DNA of 64,000 nt from Corynebacterium amycolatum (GCF_016889425.1 NZ_CP069513.1:2232001-2296000), one strand, 5' to 3'. Shown: positions 47,880 to 57,986, counted from the stretch's first letter. A program made the numbers and translations. Notes: generated by a model from the letters alone, not told the origin.

Positions 47880-50027
47880 CTAGCGGCGTCCGCCTCGGTA
47901 ACCACCGCGGCGGTCATCCCGGTCACCACGGTAGCCACTGCGACCGCGTCCGCGACCACGACCGCCGAAACCGTCACCGTCATCGAAGTTTCCACGGTAG
48001 CTACCCCGGCCACGTCCGCCACCACGGCGGTCATCGCGGCCACGACCACCACGGTATCCTCCGCGACCGCGACCGCCATCACGACGATTGCCACGGTAGC
48101 CACCACGGCCACCGCGGTAGTCATCGCTGTCGTCGACCGAGGTGCCGTCGTCAAGCTTCAGCCCAATGAGCTGGCCGGAAATGCGGGTATCGGAGAGGTT
48201 GTTGATGACTTCTTGCGGCAGGTTGGCCGGCAGTTCGACCAGGGTGTGGTCGCCACGGATGTCGATGTGTCCGAAGTCCTTTGATGACAGGCCGCCCTCG
48301 TTGGCGATGGCGCCCACAATGGCACCCGGGCGGACGTGCTGGCGACGACCGACGCTGATGCGGTAGGTTGCGGTGCCCTCGCGTTCGAATTCGACCAGGT
48401 CGGCGCGCTTGCCCTGACCGCGCTCACCACGGGAGCGACCATCGCGGCCACGGTTGCGGTCGCGGTCGAAACGATCACGGTCACGATCATGACGACGGCC
48501 ACGCGGTGGCTCCTTCATCAGGAAGTCGCCCGACTGTGCCTGCGCAGCGATAGCAGCGGCGATATCGACCAGCGGAGTGTCGTGCTCTTCAGCGTACTCC
48601 TCGATGAGCTCGCGGAAGACCGGAACCTGCGAATCAGCAAGTGCCTCAGTCAAATCATCAGCGAACTTCTGCTTACGGGAGTCGTTGACCTCATCGACGG
48701 TCGGCAGCTTCATCTCGTGCAGCTGGGACTTGGTCGCACGCTCAATCGAGCGCAGCAGGCGCCCCTCACGCGGAGTGACAAACAGCAGCGCCTCACCGGA
48801 GCGGCCAGCGCGACCGGTACGACCAATGCGGTGGACGTAGGACTCGGTGTCGTGCGGAATGTCGTAGTTGACCACGTGGGAAATGCGGTCAACGTCCAGG
48901 CCACGAGCAGCCACATCGGTTGCCACCAGGATGTCCAGGCGGCCGTCCTTGAGCTGATCAATCGTGCGCTCACGCAGGGTCTGCGGGATATCGCCGTTGA
49001 TGGCGGCAGCGGAGAATCCGCGGGCACGCAGCTTCTCAGCGAGCTCCTCGGTCTCGTGCTTGGTACGCACGAACATGATCATCGCTTCAAATTCCTCGAC
49101 CTCGAGGATGCGGGTCACCGCGTCCAGCTTGTTGCGGTGGCTGACCATCAGGAAGCGCTGGCGAATATTGTCCGCAGTGCGAGTCTGGGACTTGACGGTG
49201 ATCTCTTCCGGCTCCCTCAGGTACTGCTTGGACAGGCGACGAATCGAAGCCGGCATGGTAGCCGAGAACAGTGCGACCTGCTTGTCATCCGGAGTGTCGG
49301 CAAGAATGCGCTCGACATCCTCCTGGAAACCCATCTGCAGCATCTCATCGGCCTCGTCCAGTACCAGGAAGCGCAGGTCGGAGATGTCCAACGAGCCCTT
49401 TTCCAGGTGGTCAATGACACGACCCGGCGTGCCGACGATGATCTGTGCACCTCGACGCAGACCCGACAGCTGCACTCCGTAGGACTGACCACCGTAGATT
49501 GGCAGGACCTGAATCTTGCCCAGGTGATCAGCAAACGACTGGAAGGAATCCGCAACCTGCAGTGCCAGCTCACGGGTCGGAGCGAGCACCAGCGCCTGCG
49601 GTGCGCGGACGGAGCGATCAATGCGAGCCAGAATCGGCAGCGCGAACGCCGCGGTCTTACCAGTACCAGTCTGAGCCAGGCCGACGACGTCGCGGCCGCT
49701 CATCAGAGTCGGGATAGTTGCAGCCTGAATTGGGGAAGGAGTCTCAAACCCAACCTTGCGAACTGCATTGACAATGTCATCCGGCAGCTCGAGCTCATCG
49801 AAGCCGACGGTGTCGTCATCGTTGTCGTGTTTGTTCTTTTCGGCCTTCTTTTCGGCCTCGGCAGTCTTTTCTACCTTCTCGGTCTTTTCCTCAGCGGCCT
49901 TCTCTCCGGCCACTGGTGCTTCCCCGGCCACTACATCCTCGGCCTTCACAATTGCGTCCTCGCGCTGGTTTTCGCGCTGATCCTCGCGATTTTCCTCGAC
50001 GCTGCCATTCATTTCATTATTAGCCAT
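47880..50027 (-). CDS. deaD: DEAD-box RNA helicase DeaD/CsdA
   Basis: A 715-residue cold-shock-type RNA helicase. ATG 50027 was chosen for the upstream AGGAAGAG; the open frame extends to 50117. An acidic, Glu/Lys-rich N-terminus of about 90 residues precedes the Q motif (GFETPSPIQAATIP). Motif I is AQTGTGKT, motif II DEADEM, motif III SATMP and motif VI HRIGRTGRAGRSG. A DbpA-type RNA-binding domain (VGRRQHVRPGAIVGAIANEGG) follows. The final 80 residues are an RGG-rich tail (GRGRGGYRGG). It unwinds structured RNA in ribosome assembly and decay. Confidence 0.95.
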   Translation of the reverse strand: MANNEMNGSVEENREDQRENQREDAIVKAEDVVAGEAPVAGEKAAEEKTEKVEKTAEAEKKAEKNKHDNDDDTVGFDELELPDDIVNAVRKVGFETPSPIQAATIPTLMSGRDVVGLAQTGTGKTAAFALPILARIDRSVRAPQALVLAPTRELALQVADSFQSFADHLGKIQVLPIYGGQSYGVQLSGLRRGAQIIVGTPGRVIDHLEKGSLDISDLRFLVLDEADEMLQMGFQEDVERILADTPDDKQVALFSATMPASIRRLSKQYLREPEEITVKSQTRTADNIRQRFLMVSHRNKLDAVTRILEVEEFEAMIMFVRTKHETEELAEKLRARGFSAAAINGDIPQTLRERTIDQLKDGRLDILVATDVAARGLDVDRISHVVNYDIPHDTESYVHRIGRTGRAGRSGEALLFVTPREGRLLRSIERATKSQLHEMKLPTVDEVNDSRKQKFADDLTEALADSQVPVFRELIEEYAEEHDTPLVDIAAAIAAQAQSGDFLMKEPPRGRRHDRDRDRFDRDRNRGRDGRSRGERGQGKRADLVEFEREGTATYRISVGRRQHVRPGAIVGAIANEGGLSSKDFGHIDIRGDHTLVELPANLPQEVINNLSDTRISGQLIGLKLDDGTSVDDSDDYRGGRGGYRGNRRDGGRGRGGYRGGRGRDDRRGGGRGRGSYRGNFDDGDGFGGRGRGRGRSGYRGDRDDRRGGYRGGRR

Positions 50028-50606
50028 TTGGGGCTCTTCCTGGGCCTTTTCGCCCGCACACTCAATATTCAACAGTTGATTACTCACAGTTGGGTCGCAC
50101 ATACATGACCCGCCCAATTTACGTTCTTGTTTTCAGTGCTCTCACGTCGGAATTGCGATGACATCGCTTCTCTTGCACATACTTCGAAAAATTGCGCCCA
50201 AACCCAATTCAGCTTTTACTTCCGAGGAGGGGCGCCCATCATGCACTATGCACTCTCAAGCGTTTCACCAGCGAATTTATACCGCTGCCAGATTCTCTGC
50301 GACATTGTCGTCAGGATTTCACACCGACTGCCCAGACTACGCCACCGTCGGTCAAAAAACCATTTCCCGTTAGCAAGGCCACAACACTAGGTGGTCGATT
50401 TCTTGGATGAGGCCCGGCGCTGGGGCCGACGTCAAACGAGCACATTGCACCCACTTCGGGGTATCTATTTTGCAATTGCATGGGGTGAGGTAGTTAACAT
50501 TTTCCCTACACGTTTGTACACATATCTGCTATTTTCCGCCGTGGAACACCCACCGTTCGGCGGATTTTTGCAATTTCGCAACGTATAAACCCAAGGTCGC
50601 TAGAGA
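50028..50606. promoter_or_regulatory. Divergent region, deaD leader and BASS transporter promoter
   Basis: 579 bp, AT-richer than the flanking genes, with no credible gene. It should hold a long deaD 5' leader (usual for cold-shock helicases) and the transporter promoter. TGCTATTTT near 50527 resembles an extended -10 for the plus-strand gene. No hairpin of note was found. Confidence 0.3.
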
Positions 50607-51671
50607 ATGTCCAGCAATAACAACGCACCAGAAACGCAGCTGTCTTCGCCCCGACAGTCCCCGCTAAAACCACATTCTCCCGAGGAGATTTCTGGGAATG
50701 GCAAGCAGGAAAATAAGGCACCGTCGAAGCTCTCGGCGATAATTGAGGTTCTCGGATTTCCGGGCTTTATTTTGGCGGGTTCGGCGCTGGCATTCTTCTT
50801 CCCCGCCCCGTTTACTCCGCTGACGGACTACATCACATATTTCCTGATGATCATCATGTTCGCGATGGGCCTCACCCTGACCATTCCGGACTTTAAGCAG
50901 GTCGCTAAGCGCCCGTTGGCGATTCTCGTCGGCGTCATTGCGCAGTTTGTCATCATGCCGCTGCTAGCAATTGCCGTGGCGAAAGTGCTCGGGCTTAACC
51001 CGGCGCTGGCCGTCGGTCTGCTGATGCTGGGCTCCGTCCCAGGCGGCACCTCATCGAACGTCATCGCTTACCTGGCACGCGGTGATGTCGCGCTGTCCGT
51101 CGCTATGACCAGCGTGTCGACGCTGGTCTCGCCGATTATGACGCCGTTTCTCATGCTCGTGCTTGCCGACGCGCACACGGAGGTCGACGGCCTCGGGATG
51201 GCGTGGAGCCTCTGCCAGACAGTCCTCCTGCCTGTGGTTGGTGGCCTGATCATTCGCTTTGTGGCCGACTCGTTTATTAATAAAATCCTGCCGATTCTGC
51301 CGTGGATTTCCATCCTCGGTATCGGCGGCGTGGTCTTCGGTGCCGTGGCCAAGAATGCGGAGAGCCTGGCGCACATTGGCCTCATTGTGTTTGTGGCTGT
51401 AATCATCCACAACGTGCTGGGCTACGTGCTCGGCTTCTTTGCAGGCCAGCTGGTCGGGATGCCGACTGCGGGCAAGCGCACGGTGGCCGTGGAGGTCGGT
51501 ACGCAATCCGAGGGTCTGTCTTCCGGTATGGCGGCGAAGTTCTTTACCCCAGAGGCCGCGCTTCCTGGCGCGGTGGCCGCGGTGGTGCACAACATTACTG
51601 GCGCTATCTATGTGACTATTTGCCGAAAGCTCGATGAAGGCAAGGAATCTAGCAAATCCGCTTCTGTTTAA
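50607..51671 (+). CDS. BASS-family sodium-dependent organic-acid transporter
   Basis: A 354-residue membrane protein of the bile acid:sodium symporter fold. The family features are MFAMGLTLTIPDFKQVAKRP and GSVPGGTSSNVIAYLARGDVALSVAMTSVSTLVSP, plus the crossover helix TVAVEVGTQSEGLSSGMAAKFF. The first 45 residues are a hydrophilic extension (SSPRQSPLKPHSPEE). The substrate is unknown; pantoate, pyruvate or other organic acids are options for bacterial members. It ends overlapping the convergent MFS stop by 4 bp. Confidence 0.9.
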   Translation: MSSNNNAPETQLSSPRQSPLKPHSPEEISGNGKQENKAPSKLSAIIEVLGFPGFILAGSALAFFFPAPFTPLTDYITYFLMIIMFAMGLTLTIPDFKQVAKRPLAILVGVIAQFVIMPLLAIAVAKVLGLNPALAVGLLMLGSVPGGTSSNVIAYLARGDVALSVAMTSVSTLVSPIMTPFLMLVLADAHTEVDGLGMAWSLCQTVLLPVVGGLIIRFVADSFINKILPILPWISILGIGGVVFGAVAKNAESLAHIGLIVFVAVIIHNVLGYVLGFFAGQLVGMPTAGKRTVAVEVGTQSEGLSSGMAAKFFTPEAALPGAVAAVVHNITGAIYVTICRKLDEGKESSKSASV

Positions 51672-53050
51672 GCTGTTTTCGCTTTGGCTTCTTTTGCTCC
51701 GCTGTTCGACGAGTGGGCTGGTAGAGTCTCGCGCCCGAATATCCAGCCCACCATCGCGACCAGCGAGATGACACCGCAAACAAGGAATCCGGCCTTGAAC
51801 CCTGCGGCATCCACGATTGCGCCGACAATCAGCGGGCCGGAGATCGCTCCGAAGTCCTGAGCCATTTGGAAATTGGCGAGCACCTTTCCACCTTGGCGGT
51901 TGGCGCCGATGACGTCGGCAAGCACGGCCTGCTGCGATGGATTAATCATGCCAGCGCCGAAGCCGGCGAGGACTGAGAGAATCAGTAGCGGAATGGCGCC
52001 GCTGCTAAATCCGATTGCGCCAGTGAATACGCCGTTGATAAACAGGCCTGTGATGAGCAGTGGACGACGGCCGATGCGGTCGGACAAACGACCGGAAAAC
52101 TGAAGTGCCGTAACATTGCCGAGCGCGAAGGCCGTCAGCGCGAAACCAGCTGTGGCAGTGGCAGCTACTGCCACATCGCTGCCCGGTTCTGGGGCGCCGA
52201 CATGGGAGAACGTTGCCGCAGCGAACAGCGGGACAATCGCGACGCGCACGCCGAAGTTCGACCAACCGTTGGCGAAGGCTCCGACTAGTGCGCTTCGATA
52301 TGCCGAGTCCCGGATTGCCTCGGAGAACTTCAGCACTGGAGTCGTGCGCTTTGGCACTACGTGGCGAAGATGCTCCGCGCTCAGCGACATGCCGACCACA
52401 ATCGTTGCCACAATCAGCGCGCCACCGTAGATGAAAAACGGCACTCGCATGCCCCATGCGCCCATTGCCGCACCAATAATTGGGCCAAAGACATTGCCCA
52501 ACAGGAAGGCTGTGCCGTAGGCGGCCGAGCTCTTACCGCGGATCTCCGGCGGTGAAATCCGCACAATCAGCCCCATTGCCGAGACCGTAAACATCGTCGA
52601 ACCGATGCCTCCGAGCGCACGAAACGCCAGCAGTTGCCAATAAGTCTGCGCAATACCGACAAGCAAAGTCGAGAATGCGACAATGCTGATGCCGGTCAGG
52701 TACGTGCGTCGATATCCGAGCTTCTCTACCAGCGAACCCGATGCCGGCGCGAAGATCAGCCGAAAAATGGAGAACGAACTGACCACGAAGCTGGCCGCGA
52801 ACACACCCACATCGAAGCTGCGTGCGTACTGCGGAAGAATTGGAGCAATCAGCCCAAAGCCCAGCGCGATGATGAACGCGGCGCTGACCAGAATCCAAAT
52901 CTCTCGCGGAATCGGCTGTTTTGTCCGGTCTAATTCACTCGACTGAGGACCCAGACCTTGTGATTCGCTTCCCACCTCCGATGCGATAGCCGGCTGAGAT
53001 TCGCACTTTGCTTTACGACGAAGCAGGCCGCGCGAACGGGAAGCTGACAA
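51668..53050 (-). CDS. MFS drug/metabolite transporter
   Basis: A 460-residue transporter with 12 predicted helices. The MFS signature between helices 2 and 3 is seen as SLVEKLGYRRTYLTG, and again in the second half as GRLSDRIGRRPLLI. TTG 53050 was chosen because AAAGGA lies eight bases upstream; the longer frame from 53107 has no SD. A basic N-terminal leader (SASRSRGLLRRKAK) precedes helix 1. Drug efflux is the usual guess for this subfamily, with no direct evidence. Confidence 0.88.
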   Translation of the reverse strand: MSASRSRGLLRRKAKCESQPAIASEVGSESQGLGPQSSELDRTKQPIPREIWILVSAAFIIALGFGLIAPILPQYARSFDVGVFAASFVVSSFSIFRLIFAPASGSLVEKLGYRRTYLTGISIVAFSTLLVGIAQTYWQLLAFRALGGIGSTMFTVSAMGLIVRISPPEIRGKSSAAYGTAFLLGNVFGPIIGAAMGAWGMRVPFFIYGGALIVATIVVGMSLSAEHLRHVVPKRTTPVLKFSEAIRDSAYRSALVGAFANGWSNFGVRVAIVPLFAAATFSHVGAPEPGSDVAVAATATAGFALTAFALGNVTALQFSGRLSDRIGRRPLLITGLFINGVFTGAIGFSSGAIPLLILSVLAGFGAGMINPSQQAVLADVIGANRQGGKVLANFQMAQDFGAISGPLIVGAIVDAAGFKAGFLVCGVISLVAMVGWIFGRETLPAHSSNSGAKEAKAKTA

Positions 53051-53149
53051 GGTAACGGTCCTTTCTACTGTGCAAAAGAGAAAATAAAAAGCCCAGGAGT
53101 TCACCATAGCCCGATCTGCAAACAGTGACGATTACTAGAATGAGGCGCA

Positions 53150-53563
53150 ATGACAGAACGCGGAGTTGAGATGAAAAAACGAATCGAAGTTGTAGGTGCG
53201 GTTCTTACCTACGAAGGAAAAATCTTCGCCGCCCAACGCGGCCCAGGTCGCTCGATGGAAAACTATTGGGAATTTCCCGGTGGAAAGATCGAAGAAGGTG
53301 AGTCCCCTCGTGAGGCTCTAGCCCGTGAACTAAGAGAAGAGCTAAAACTTGAAGCTGAGATTGGGAACCACATTCTCACTGTCGACCATGAGTATGACTT
53401 CGCCGTTATCTCACTGGCGACATACTTTTGTTCCGTTTCTTCTCCCGAAATCAAGCTAACGGAGCACACTGAATATCGTTGGTTAGAACCGGCCGAACTT
53501 TATTCCGTTGATTGGGCGCCAGCGGACATCCCTACAGTCGACATTCTTGTAAACGAACAATAA
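53150..53563 (+). CDS. NUDIX hydrolase (MutT-like)
   Basis: A 137-residue NUDIX enzyme. The box is GGKIEEGESPREALARELREELKLE, with the G(x)5E(x)7REL(x)EE pattern intact. The start of the fold is RIEVVGAVLTYEGKIFAAQRG. It may hydrolyse 8-oxo-dGTP or other nucleotides. ATG 53150 and ATG 53171 both have purine-rich sequence upstream (GAGGCG and GGAG); the second matches where MutT proteins begin. With the next gene it forms an AT-richer pair, which suggests joint transfer. Confidence 0.88.
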   Translation: MTERGVEMKKRIEVVGAVLTYEGKIFAAQRGPGRSMENYWEFPGGKIEEGESPREALARELREELKLEAEIGNHILTVDHEYDFAVISLATYFCSVSSPEIKLTEHTEYRWLEPAELYSVDWAPADIPTVDILVNEQ

Positions 53564-53604
53564 TCAATACAAGCGACGCAGCGTGCATTTAGTATGCTAA
53601 AACA

Positions 53605-56493
53605 ATGATGAATTCCCTGGTCGGAGACCTGCGATACGGCTTCATCGATAAAAACATCGTTGCCGACAAAAAATACAATCCCCGACTCATTCGCAACGAT
53701 GAGTCGGCCACTATGTACAATGCGCTCCGCGAGGAGCTACGCACCGCTACGAGTTTCATATTTTCAGTAGCATTTATTTCTCCGGCCGCTCTTGCCATGC
53801 TGAAGGAGGATCTCCTTCAGTTTTCTGGCCCAATGACGATCATCACGTCGAACTACCTTGATTTCAATTCACCATCGATGTTCAGAGAACTACTCGAAAT
53901 TGAGGGACTGAACGTCTACATCTACCCCGAGGATCATCACCGGGGTTTTCATCCAAAGGGATACCTCTTTTACAAAGAGGTTGAGCTTTCAGCCATCGTC
54001 GGCAGCGCAAATTTGACGCAAAAGGCGCTCCAGGAAAACGAAGAGTGGAATCTACACTTTTCCAGCCACCAGAATGGTGATATCACGTTCCAAATTGAGA
54101 CGGCCATTGATATGCAACGTAACCGTTGCATCCCACTAACTCATCAATGGGTCGATGAGTACGAACAGAACCGCGTACCTCCAGTTTCGAAAAACACGCA
54201 CACAAAGTTGCTGCCCGAGGGCCCAGTTATTGCCAATCAAATGCAGCAGGTAGCGCTGTCGAATATCGCTGACTTGAGGCAGTCAGGCGAGCGGAAAGGC
54301 CTCATAATTTCCGCTACCGGCACGGGGAAGACGATCCTTGCTGCACTAGCAGTTAAAGAAGCAGAGGCCGAGCGCGTCTTGTTCGTCGCCCACCGGGAAC
54401 AGATTCTGGAAAAGACTAAGAGTGAATTCCGAAAGGTACTTGCTTATTCCGGTTCTGAGCTTACGGACGCCGACTTTGGACTCTTGGTTGGTGGGAAAAA
54501 AGAAACTGATGCACGATACCTTTTTGCCTCAGTTCAATCCTTGTATTCCCAATCGACTTACAAAACCTTTTCTCCAGATGCCTTTGACTTCATCATTATC
54601 GATGAGGTTCATCGTGGCGCTGCTAATTCCTACAAGCCAGTTTTTGAATACTTCAACAGCGAGTTTGTCCTCGGCTTGACCGCAACTCCCGAGCGTCCAG
54701 ATTCAGGGGACATCTTTCGCCTCTTTGATTTCAACGTTCCTTACGAAATCCGACTGCAAGCCGCTCTTGAAGCCGACATGCTCGCACCATTCCATTATTT
54801 CGGTGTCACCGATTTTGATGATGGAGTTCGAGCGATCGGTGATAAGACTGCATCCATCGATGCTCTCGTCGCTGAAGATCGTATCGACTATCTCCTGGAG
54901 AAGCTCCGTGTCTACGGGTTTCCTGAGAGAGTTAAGGGGCTCATGTTTTGCAGTCGGAAAGACGAAGCGAAAGCGCTGTCGGAGCAGCTCAACCAAAAGC
55001 AGCTCTTTGGCCGGCAGCTACGGACGAAGGTGCTTCTAGGTGAAGACTCAATCTCGACACGAAATGCTGTCGTTGCGGAGTTATCTGCAGGCGAACTCGA
55101 CTACATCATCACCGTTGATATTTTCAACGAGGGCATCGACATTCCGGCAGTAAATCAAGTAGTGATGCTACGCGGCACCGAGTCAAACATCATTTTTACC
55201 CAGCAGCTGGGCCGTGGTCTTCGCAAAGCCCCAGGAAAAGACCACCTCCGAGTAATTGACTTTATTGGAAACTACAAGAACAATTACATGATCCCGATGG
55301 CTCTTTTCGGCGATTCATCTAGAAATAAGTCGAAGCTCAAGAGCAAAGTCGTTGATCCCTCCAATATCCCATCGGGCTCCACTGTAAGCTTTGATGAAAT
55401 TGCCAAGGAGAAGATCCTTAAAGCCATCGATACAGCCTCGGTAGACACGATTGCTGAATTTAAAAAGGATATTCAACTTCTCCAGTACCGACTGAATCGT
55501 GTACCACGACTAATGGATTTTGCTCGGTTCAACCTCGTTGACCCTGCAGTGATCTCGACCAGGCGTACCAAGAATTATTGGGAACTCCTCCACCGAGTAG
55601 ACAAAGCAGCAACAGGACCAACGGATAAGCAGAGTGAATACTTGAAGTTTTTGTCCCGCGAGCTACTTCCCGGAAAGCAACCCCAAGAGTTACTTCTACT
55701 TGACCAGCTTATTAAGCATGGTTCCATCACACGTGAAGAATTTTCTGACTTTCTCGACACAAGGGCTGTTTCTCACAGCGAGCTGGATCTCTCTGTTGTC
55801 GAACGAGTGCTCAACCTCGAGTTTTACCCGAAGCGGGCCTACGAAGAAATTAGATTGGTCCGGTACGATGACGAAACCTCACGTTACAGTCTGACTGAGG
55901 AATTTTTGACTTTGTACAACAAGTGGGATTCGACATATCCAAATAGCTTTCGAGAGCATGTGGATGACATCATTCAAACTGGTCTTTTCCTGTCCCGCGA
56001 AAATGATTATTTCGCGGGTGTGCTTCGCCGCAATCAACGCTATTCCAGAAAGGATGTTTCTCGTCTTTTGAGGCTTCGGTCGGATCAAACAGGCACGCTA
56101 AATGGCTACAAGATTGATTCCCACTCGCAGACGATCCCTATCTTCGTGAACTACCGTAAACACAAGGGGCTTGCTCCGAGCATTGCCTACGAAGATGAAT
56201 TCATTGACCGTTCGACGATGCGCTGGTTTACACGTTCAAATAGGACCCTCAAGAGCCAAGAGGTCCAGAGCATCATCCAACACAAGTTCCCAATCCATTT
56301 GTTTGTGCGTAGGGATGATTTACCAGATGAAGGATTCACCTACCTTGGCGAAGTGACTCCCAGCGATCCACAACAAACGACAATGAAGGGGCTAAAAGAC
56401 AAAGAATTAGATGTTGTCACAATGAAGCTTCACCTTGAACATCCCGTTCCCGACACATTCTTCGAGTACCTTCACGCAAAGCCGATTGACTAA
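53605..56493 (+). CDS. PLD-nuclease/SF2 helicase with DUF3427-like C-terminus
   Basis: A 962-residue multidomain protein. Residues 40-150 form a phospholipase-D-type nuclease half with HPK (116-118) and GSAN (133-136). The helicase core follows: Walker A ATGTGKT (237-243), DEVH (333-336), TATPERPD, and motif VI QQLGRGLRK (about 533-541). Residues about 600-960 resemble DUF3427. Proteins of this layout recur in defence islands. Base composition and codon use are AT-richer than neighbours (AAA, GAA, TTT common). No clear SD precedes ATG 53605; TATGCT lies 11 bases upstream, so the transcript may be leaderless. Confidence 0.88.
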   Translation: MMNSLVGDLRYGFIDKNIVADKKYNPRLIRNDESATMYNALREELRTATSFIFSVAFISPAALAMLKEDLLQFSGPMTIITSNYLDFNSPSMFRELLEIEGLNVYIYPEDHHRGFHPKGYLFYKEVELSAIVGSANLTQKALQENEEWNLHFSSHQNGDITFQIETAIDMQRNRCIPLTHQWVDEYEQNRVPPVSKNTHTKLLPEGPVIANQMQQVALSNIADLRQSGERKGLIISATGTGKTILAALAVKEAEAERVLFVAHREQILEKTKSEFRKVLAYSGSELTDADFGLLVGGKKETDARYLFASVQSLYSQSTYKTFSPDAFDFIIIDEVHRGAANSYKPVFEYFNSEFVLGLTATPERPDSGDIFRLFDFNVPYEIRLQAALEADMLAPFHYFGVTDFDDGVRAIGDKTASIDALVAEDRIDYLLEKLRVYGFPERVKGLMFCSRKDEAKALSEQLNQKQLFGRQLRTKVLLGEDSISTRNAVVAELSAGELDYIITVDIFNEGIDIPAVNQVVMLRGTESNIIFTQQLGRGLRKAPGKDHLRVIDFIGNYKNNYMIPMALFGDSSRNKSKLKSKVVDPSNIPSGSTVSFDEIAKEKILKAIDTASVDTIAEFKKDIQLLQYRLNRVPRLMDFARFNLVDPAVISTRRTKNYWELLHRVDKAATGPTDKQSEYLKFLSRELLPGKQPQELLLLDQLIKHGSITREEFSDFLDTRAVSHSELDLSVVERVLNLEFYPKRAYEEIRLVRYDDETSRYSLTEEFLTLYNKWDSTYPNSFREHVDDIIQTGLFLSRENDYFAGVLRRNQRYSRKDVSRLLRLRSDQTGTLNGYKIDSHSQTIPIFVNYRKHKGLAPSIAYEDEFIDRSTMRWFTRSNRTLKSQEVQSIIQHKFPIHLFVRRDDLPDEGFTYLGEVTPSDPQQTTMKGLKDKELDVVTMKLHLEHPVPDTFFEYLHAKPID

Positions 56494-56502
56494 CAAAAGC
56501 TA

Positions 56503-56539
56503 AACCCCCTACTCCGCCACCATGGCGGAATAGGGGGTT
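56503..56539. terminator. Terminator between the helicase and the protease genes
   Basis: A 17-base arm (56503-56519) pairs with 56523-56539 with one mismatch and a 3-base loop. Both sides are flanked by short A/T runs. It serves convergent genes. Confidence 0.85.
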
Positions 56540-56591
56540 AAACGGAGCGTCGTAAAGCGAACGCTCTATCTACGAGACTGCAGTGACCTGA

Positions 56592-57731
56592 TTAGAACAG
56601 GCTCGGAAGACCTGCCTGCGAGGAGAGGTTGCTGACAGCCTGTGTTGCCTGAGCGGTCGACCCCGACAGCTCCGGAATGGGCAGCTCCGGGAGAGCTGGG
56701 CTCTCCGAGATGATGTCGGCAATCTCCGGCGGGACCTCGACGCCCTCTGGAAGCAGCTCGCCAATCGGACCCAAATCCGGCTCTTCCTGCGGGACGTGCT
56801 GGTTGGTGTACTGAACGTCCTCGTCAATCGTGCGGAACTCAGACTGCGGTTCAGTGGAGGTCTCTACCTTGAAGCGCTCGTTAACCTGGCCGTCTGGGAT
56901 GTCGTACTGCTCTTCAAGAGCAACGTCAATCGGCTGGAAGCGGCTCAGCGGGCCAATACCCATGGAGTTAACGCCGATGGCCTCGCGAGTCTCTGGGTTG
57001 TAGGCGTTTCCGCCCGAATCGCCGTGGTCAATCGGAGCGATGGCCCAGACACCGTTGCGGACACGGAAGACCTGGAAGCCGCAACCGCGGCCAGTACGGG
57101 AACCGTCAGTGCACACGGGCTCACCGAAGTTGTCGACGGAAATCTCCATCGGGTCGAGAGTGCGCTTGTCCTCGATACCGACGATCTGGACCGGCTCGCC
57201 GTGGACGTTGCCGAACTCATCCACAGAGTGGGACATGGAGGTGGTCTTAATGTCGTCCTGAACCTCAATGATGCCGTAGTCACCGCTATTGAAGAGCTCG
57301 TTGAAGAACTCCGGCATAGTGGTGTTTTCGTCGAAGTCGCTCTCTTCCGGCATGACATCGGTGCCCATGTAGTCCTTGTTGACCAGCTTGTCGCCGTCCT
57401 TGGTTGGGATGAAGAACTGGCCGGTGACCTCTTCGCCGGTTTCAGTATCCTTCGCCACAACACAGTGGCCGGCAGTCATGATGACGCGATGCGAAACACC
57501 ATTCTGATCCACAACGGTGCCAGGAACTCCCAGAGAGCACATCGGAGACTGAACATGACGTCCGTCGATGTTCTTGCTGCTCGGGAACGGCATCCGCAAC
57601 GGCGAACCCGGGCCGATGACAACATCCGAGTTTGCCGGTGCAGCCTCAGCTACCGCGATTCCGGGCACAAAGCCACCTGCAGCTACCGACAGTGCAGCCG
57701 TGAGTGTGGCGACCTTCTTCGAACTGGCCAT
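56592..57731 (-). CDS. Secreted trypsin-like serine protease
   Basis: A 379-residue exported protease. ATG 57731 gives a typical signal peptide (ATLTAALSVAAGGFVPGIAVAEAAP) and GGAG lies upstream; the frame runs on to 57851 without such a signal. The S1 triad is complete: MTAGHC, SGDYGII and DHGDSGGNAY. Cys residues sit at positions that could pair (SPMCS with AGHC; PVCTDG with GRGCGF). The C-terminal tail of about 100 residues is acidic and Pro-rich (PPEIADIISESPALPELPIPELSG). It is a paralogue of the next gene. Target unknown. Confidence 0.85.
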   Translation of the reverse strand: MASSKKVATLTAALSVAAGGFVPGIAVAEAAPANSDVVIGPGSPLRMPFPSSKNIDGRHVQSPMCSLGVPGTVVDQNGVSHRVIMTAGHCVVAKDTETGEEVTGQFFIPTKDGDKLVNKDYMGTDVMPEESDFDENTTMPEFFNELFNSGDYGIIEVQDDIKTTSMSHSVDEFGNVHGEPVQIVGIEDKRTLDPMEISVDNFGEPVCTDGSRTGRGCGFQVFRVRNGVWAIAPIDHGDSGGNAYNPETREAIGVNSMGIGPLSRFQPIDVALEEQYDIPDGQVNERFKVETSTEPQSEFRTIDEDVQYTNQHVPQEEPDLGPIGELLPEGVEVPPEIADIISESPALPELPIPELSGSTAQATQAVSNLSSQAGLPSLF

Positions 57732-57904
57732 AGTGTGCGCTACTCCATTTCTGTACAGAAAACTTGTCCCACTCAGTGTATTAGGGACACCTTTACAAAG
57801 CTCTCCAAAAATGAAACCTAGGGTGAAATTCTCAGTCGAGGAACCGTTCATTCGTCTTCATTTCAGACTCATTAGACATCAAAAAGTTTGCTCAACAGCA
57901 ATGC

Positions 57905-57942
57905 AAGAGCCAGAACCATCCGCCTTGGATGATTCTGGCTCT
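57905..57942. terminator. Hairpin between the two protease genes
   Basis: AGAGCCAGAA (about 57906-57915) pairs with TTCTGGCTCT (57933-57942), and CATCC/GGATG extends the stem with a one-base bulge. No U-run follows on the minus strand. It may end the transcript of the upstream protease. Confidence 0.5.
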
Positions 57943-57986
57943 CTTAACGGTTCGGGGGTGATTTTTGTCAGATTCTCAGACTGGTG

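Noticed and set aside
48336-50108. 590-codon plus-strand open frame
   Set aside because: Antisense to the DEAD-box helicase gene; the translation has no domain character.
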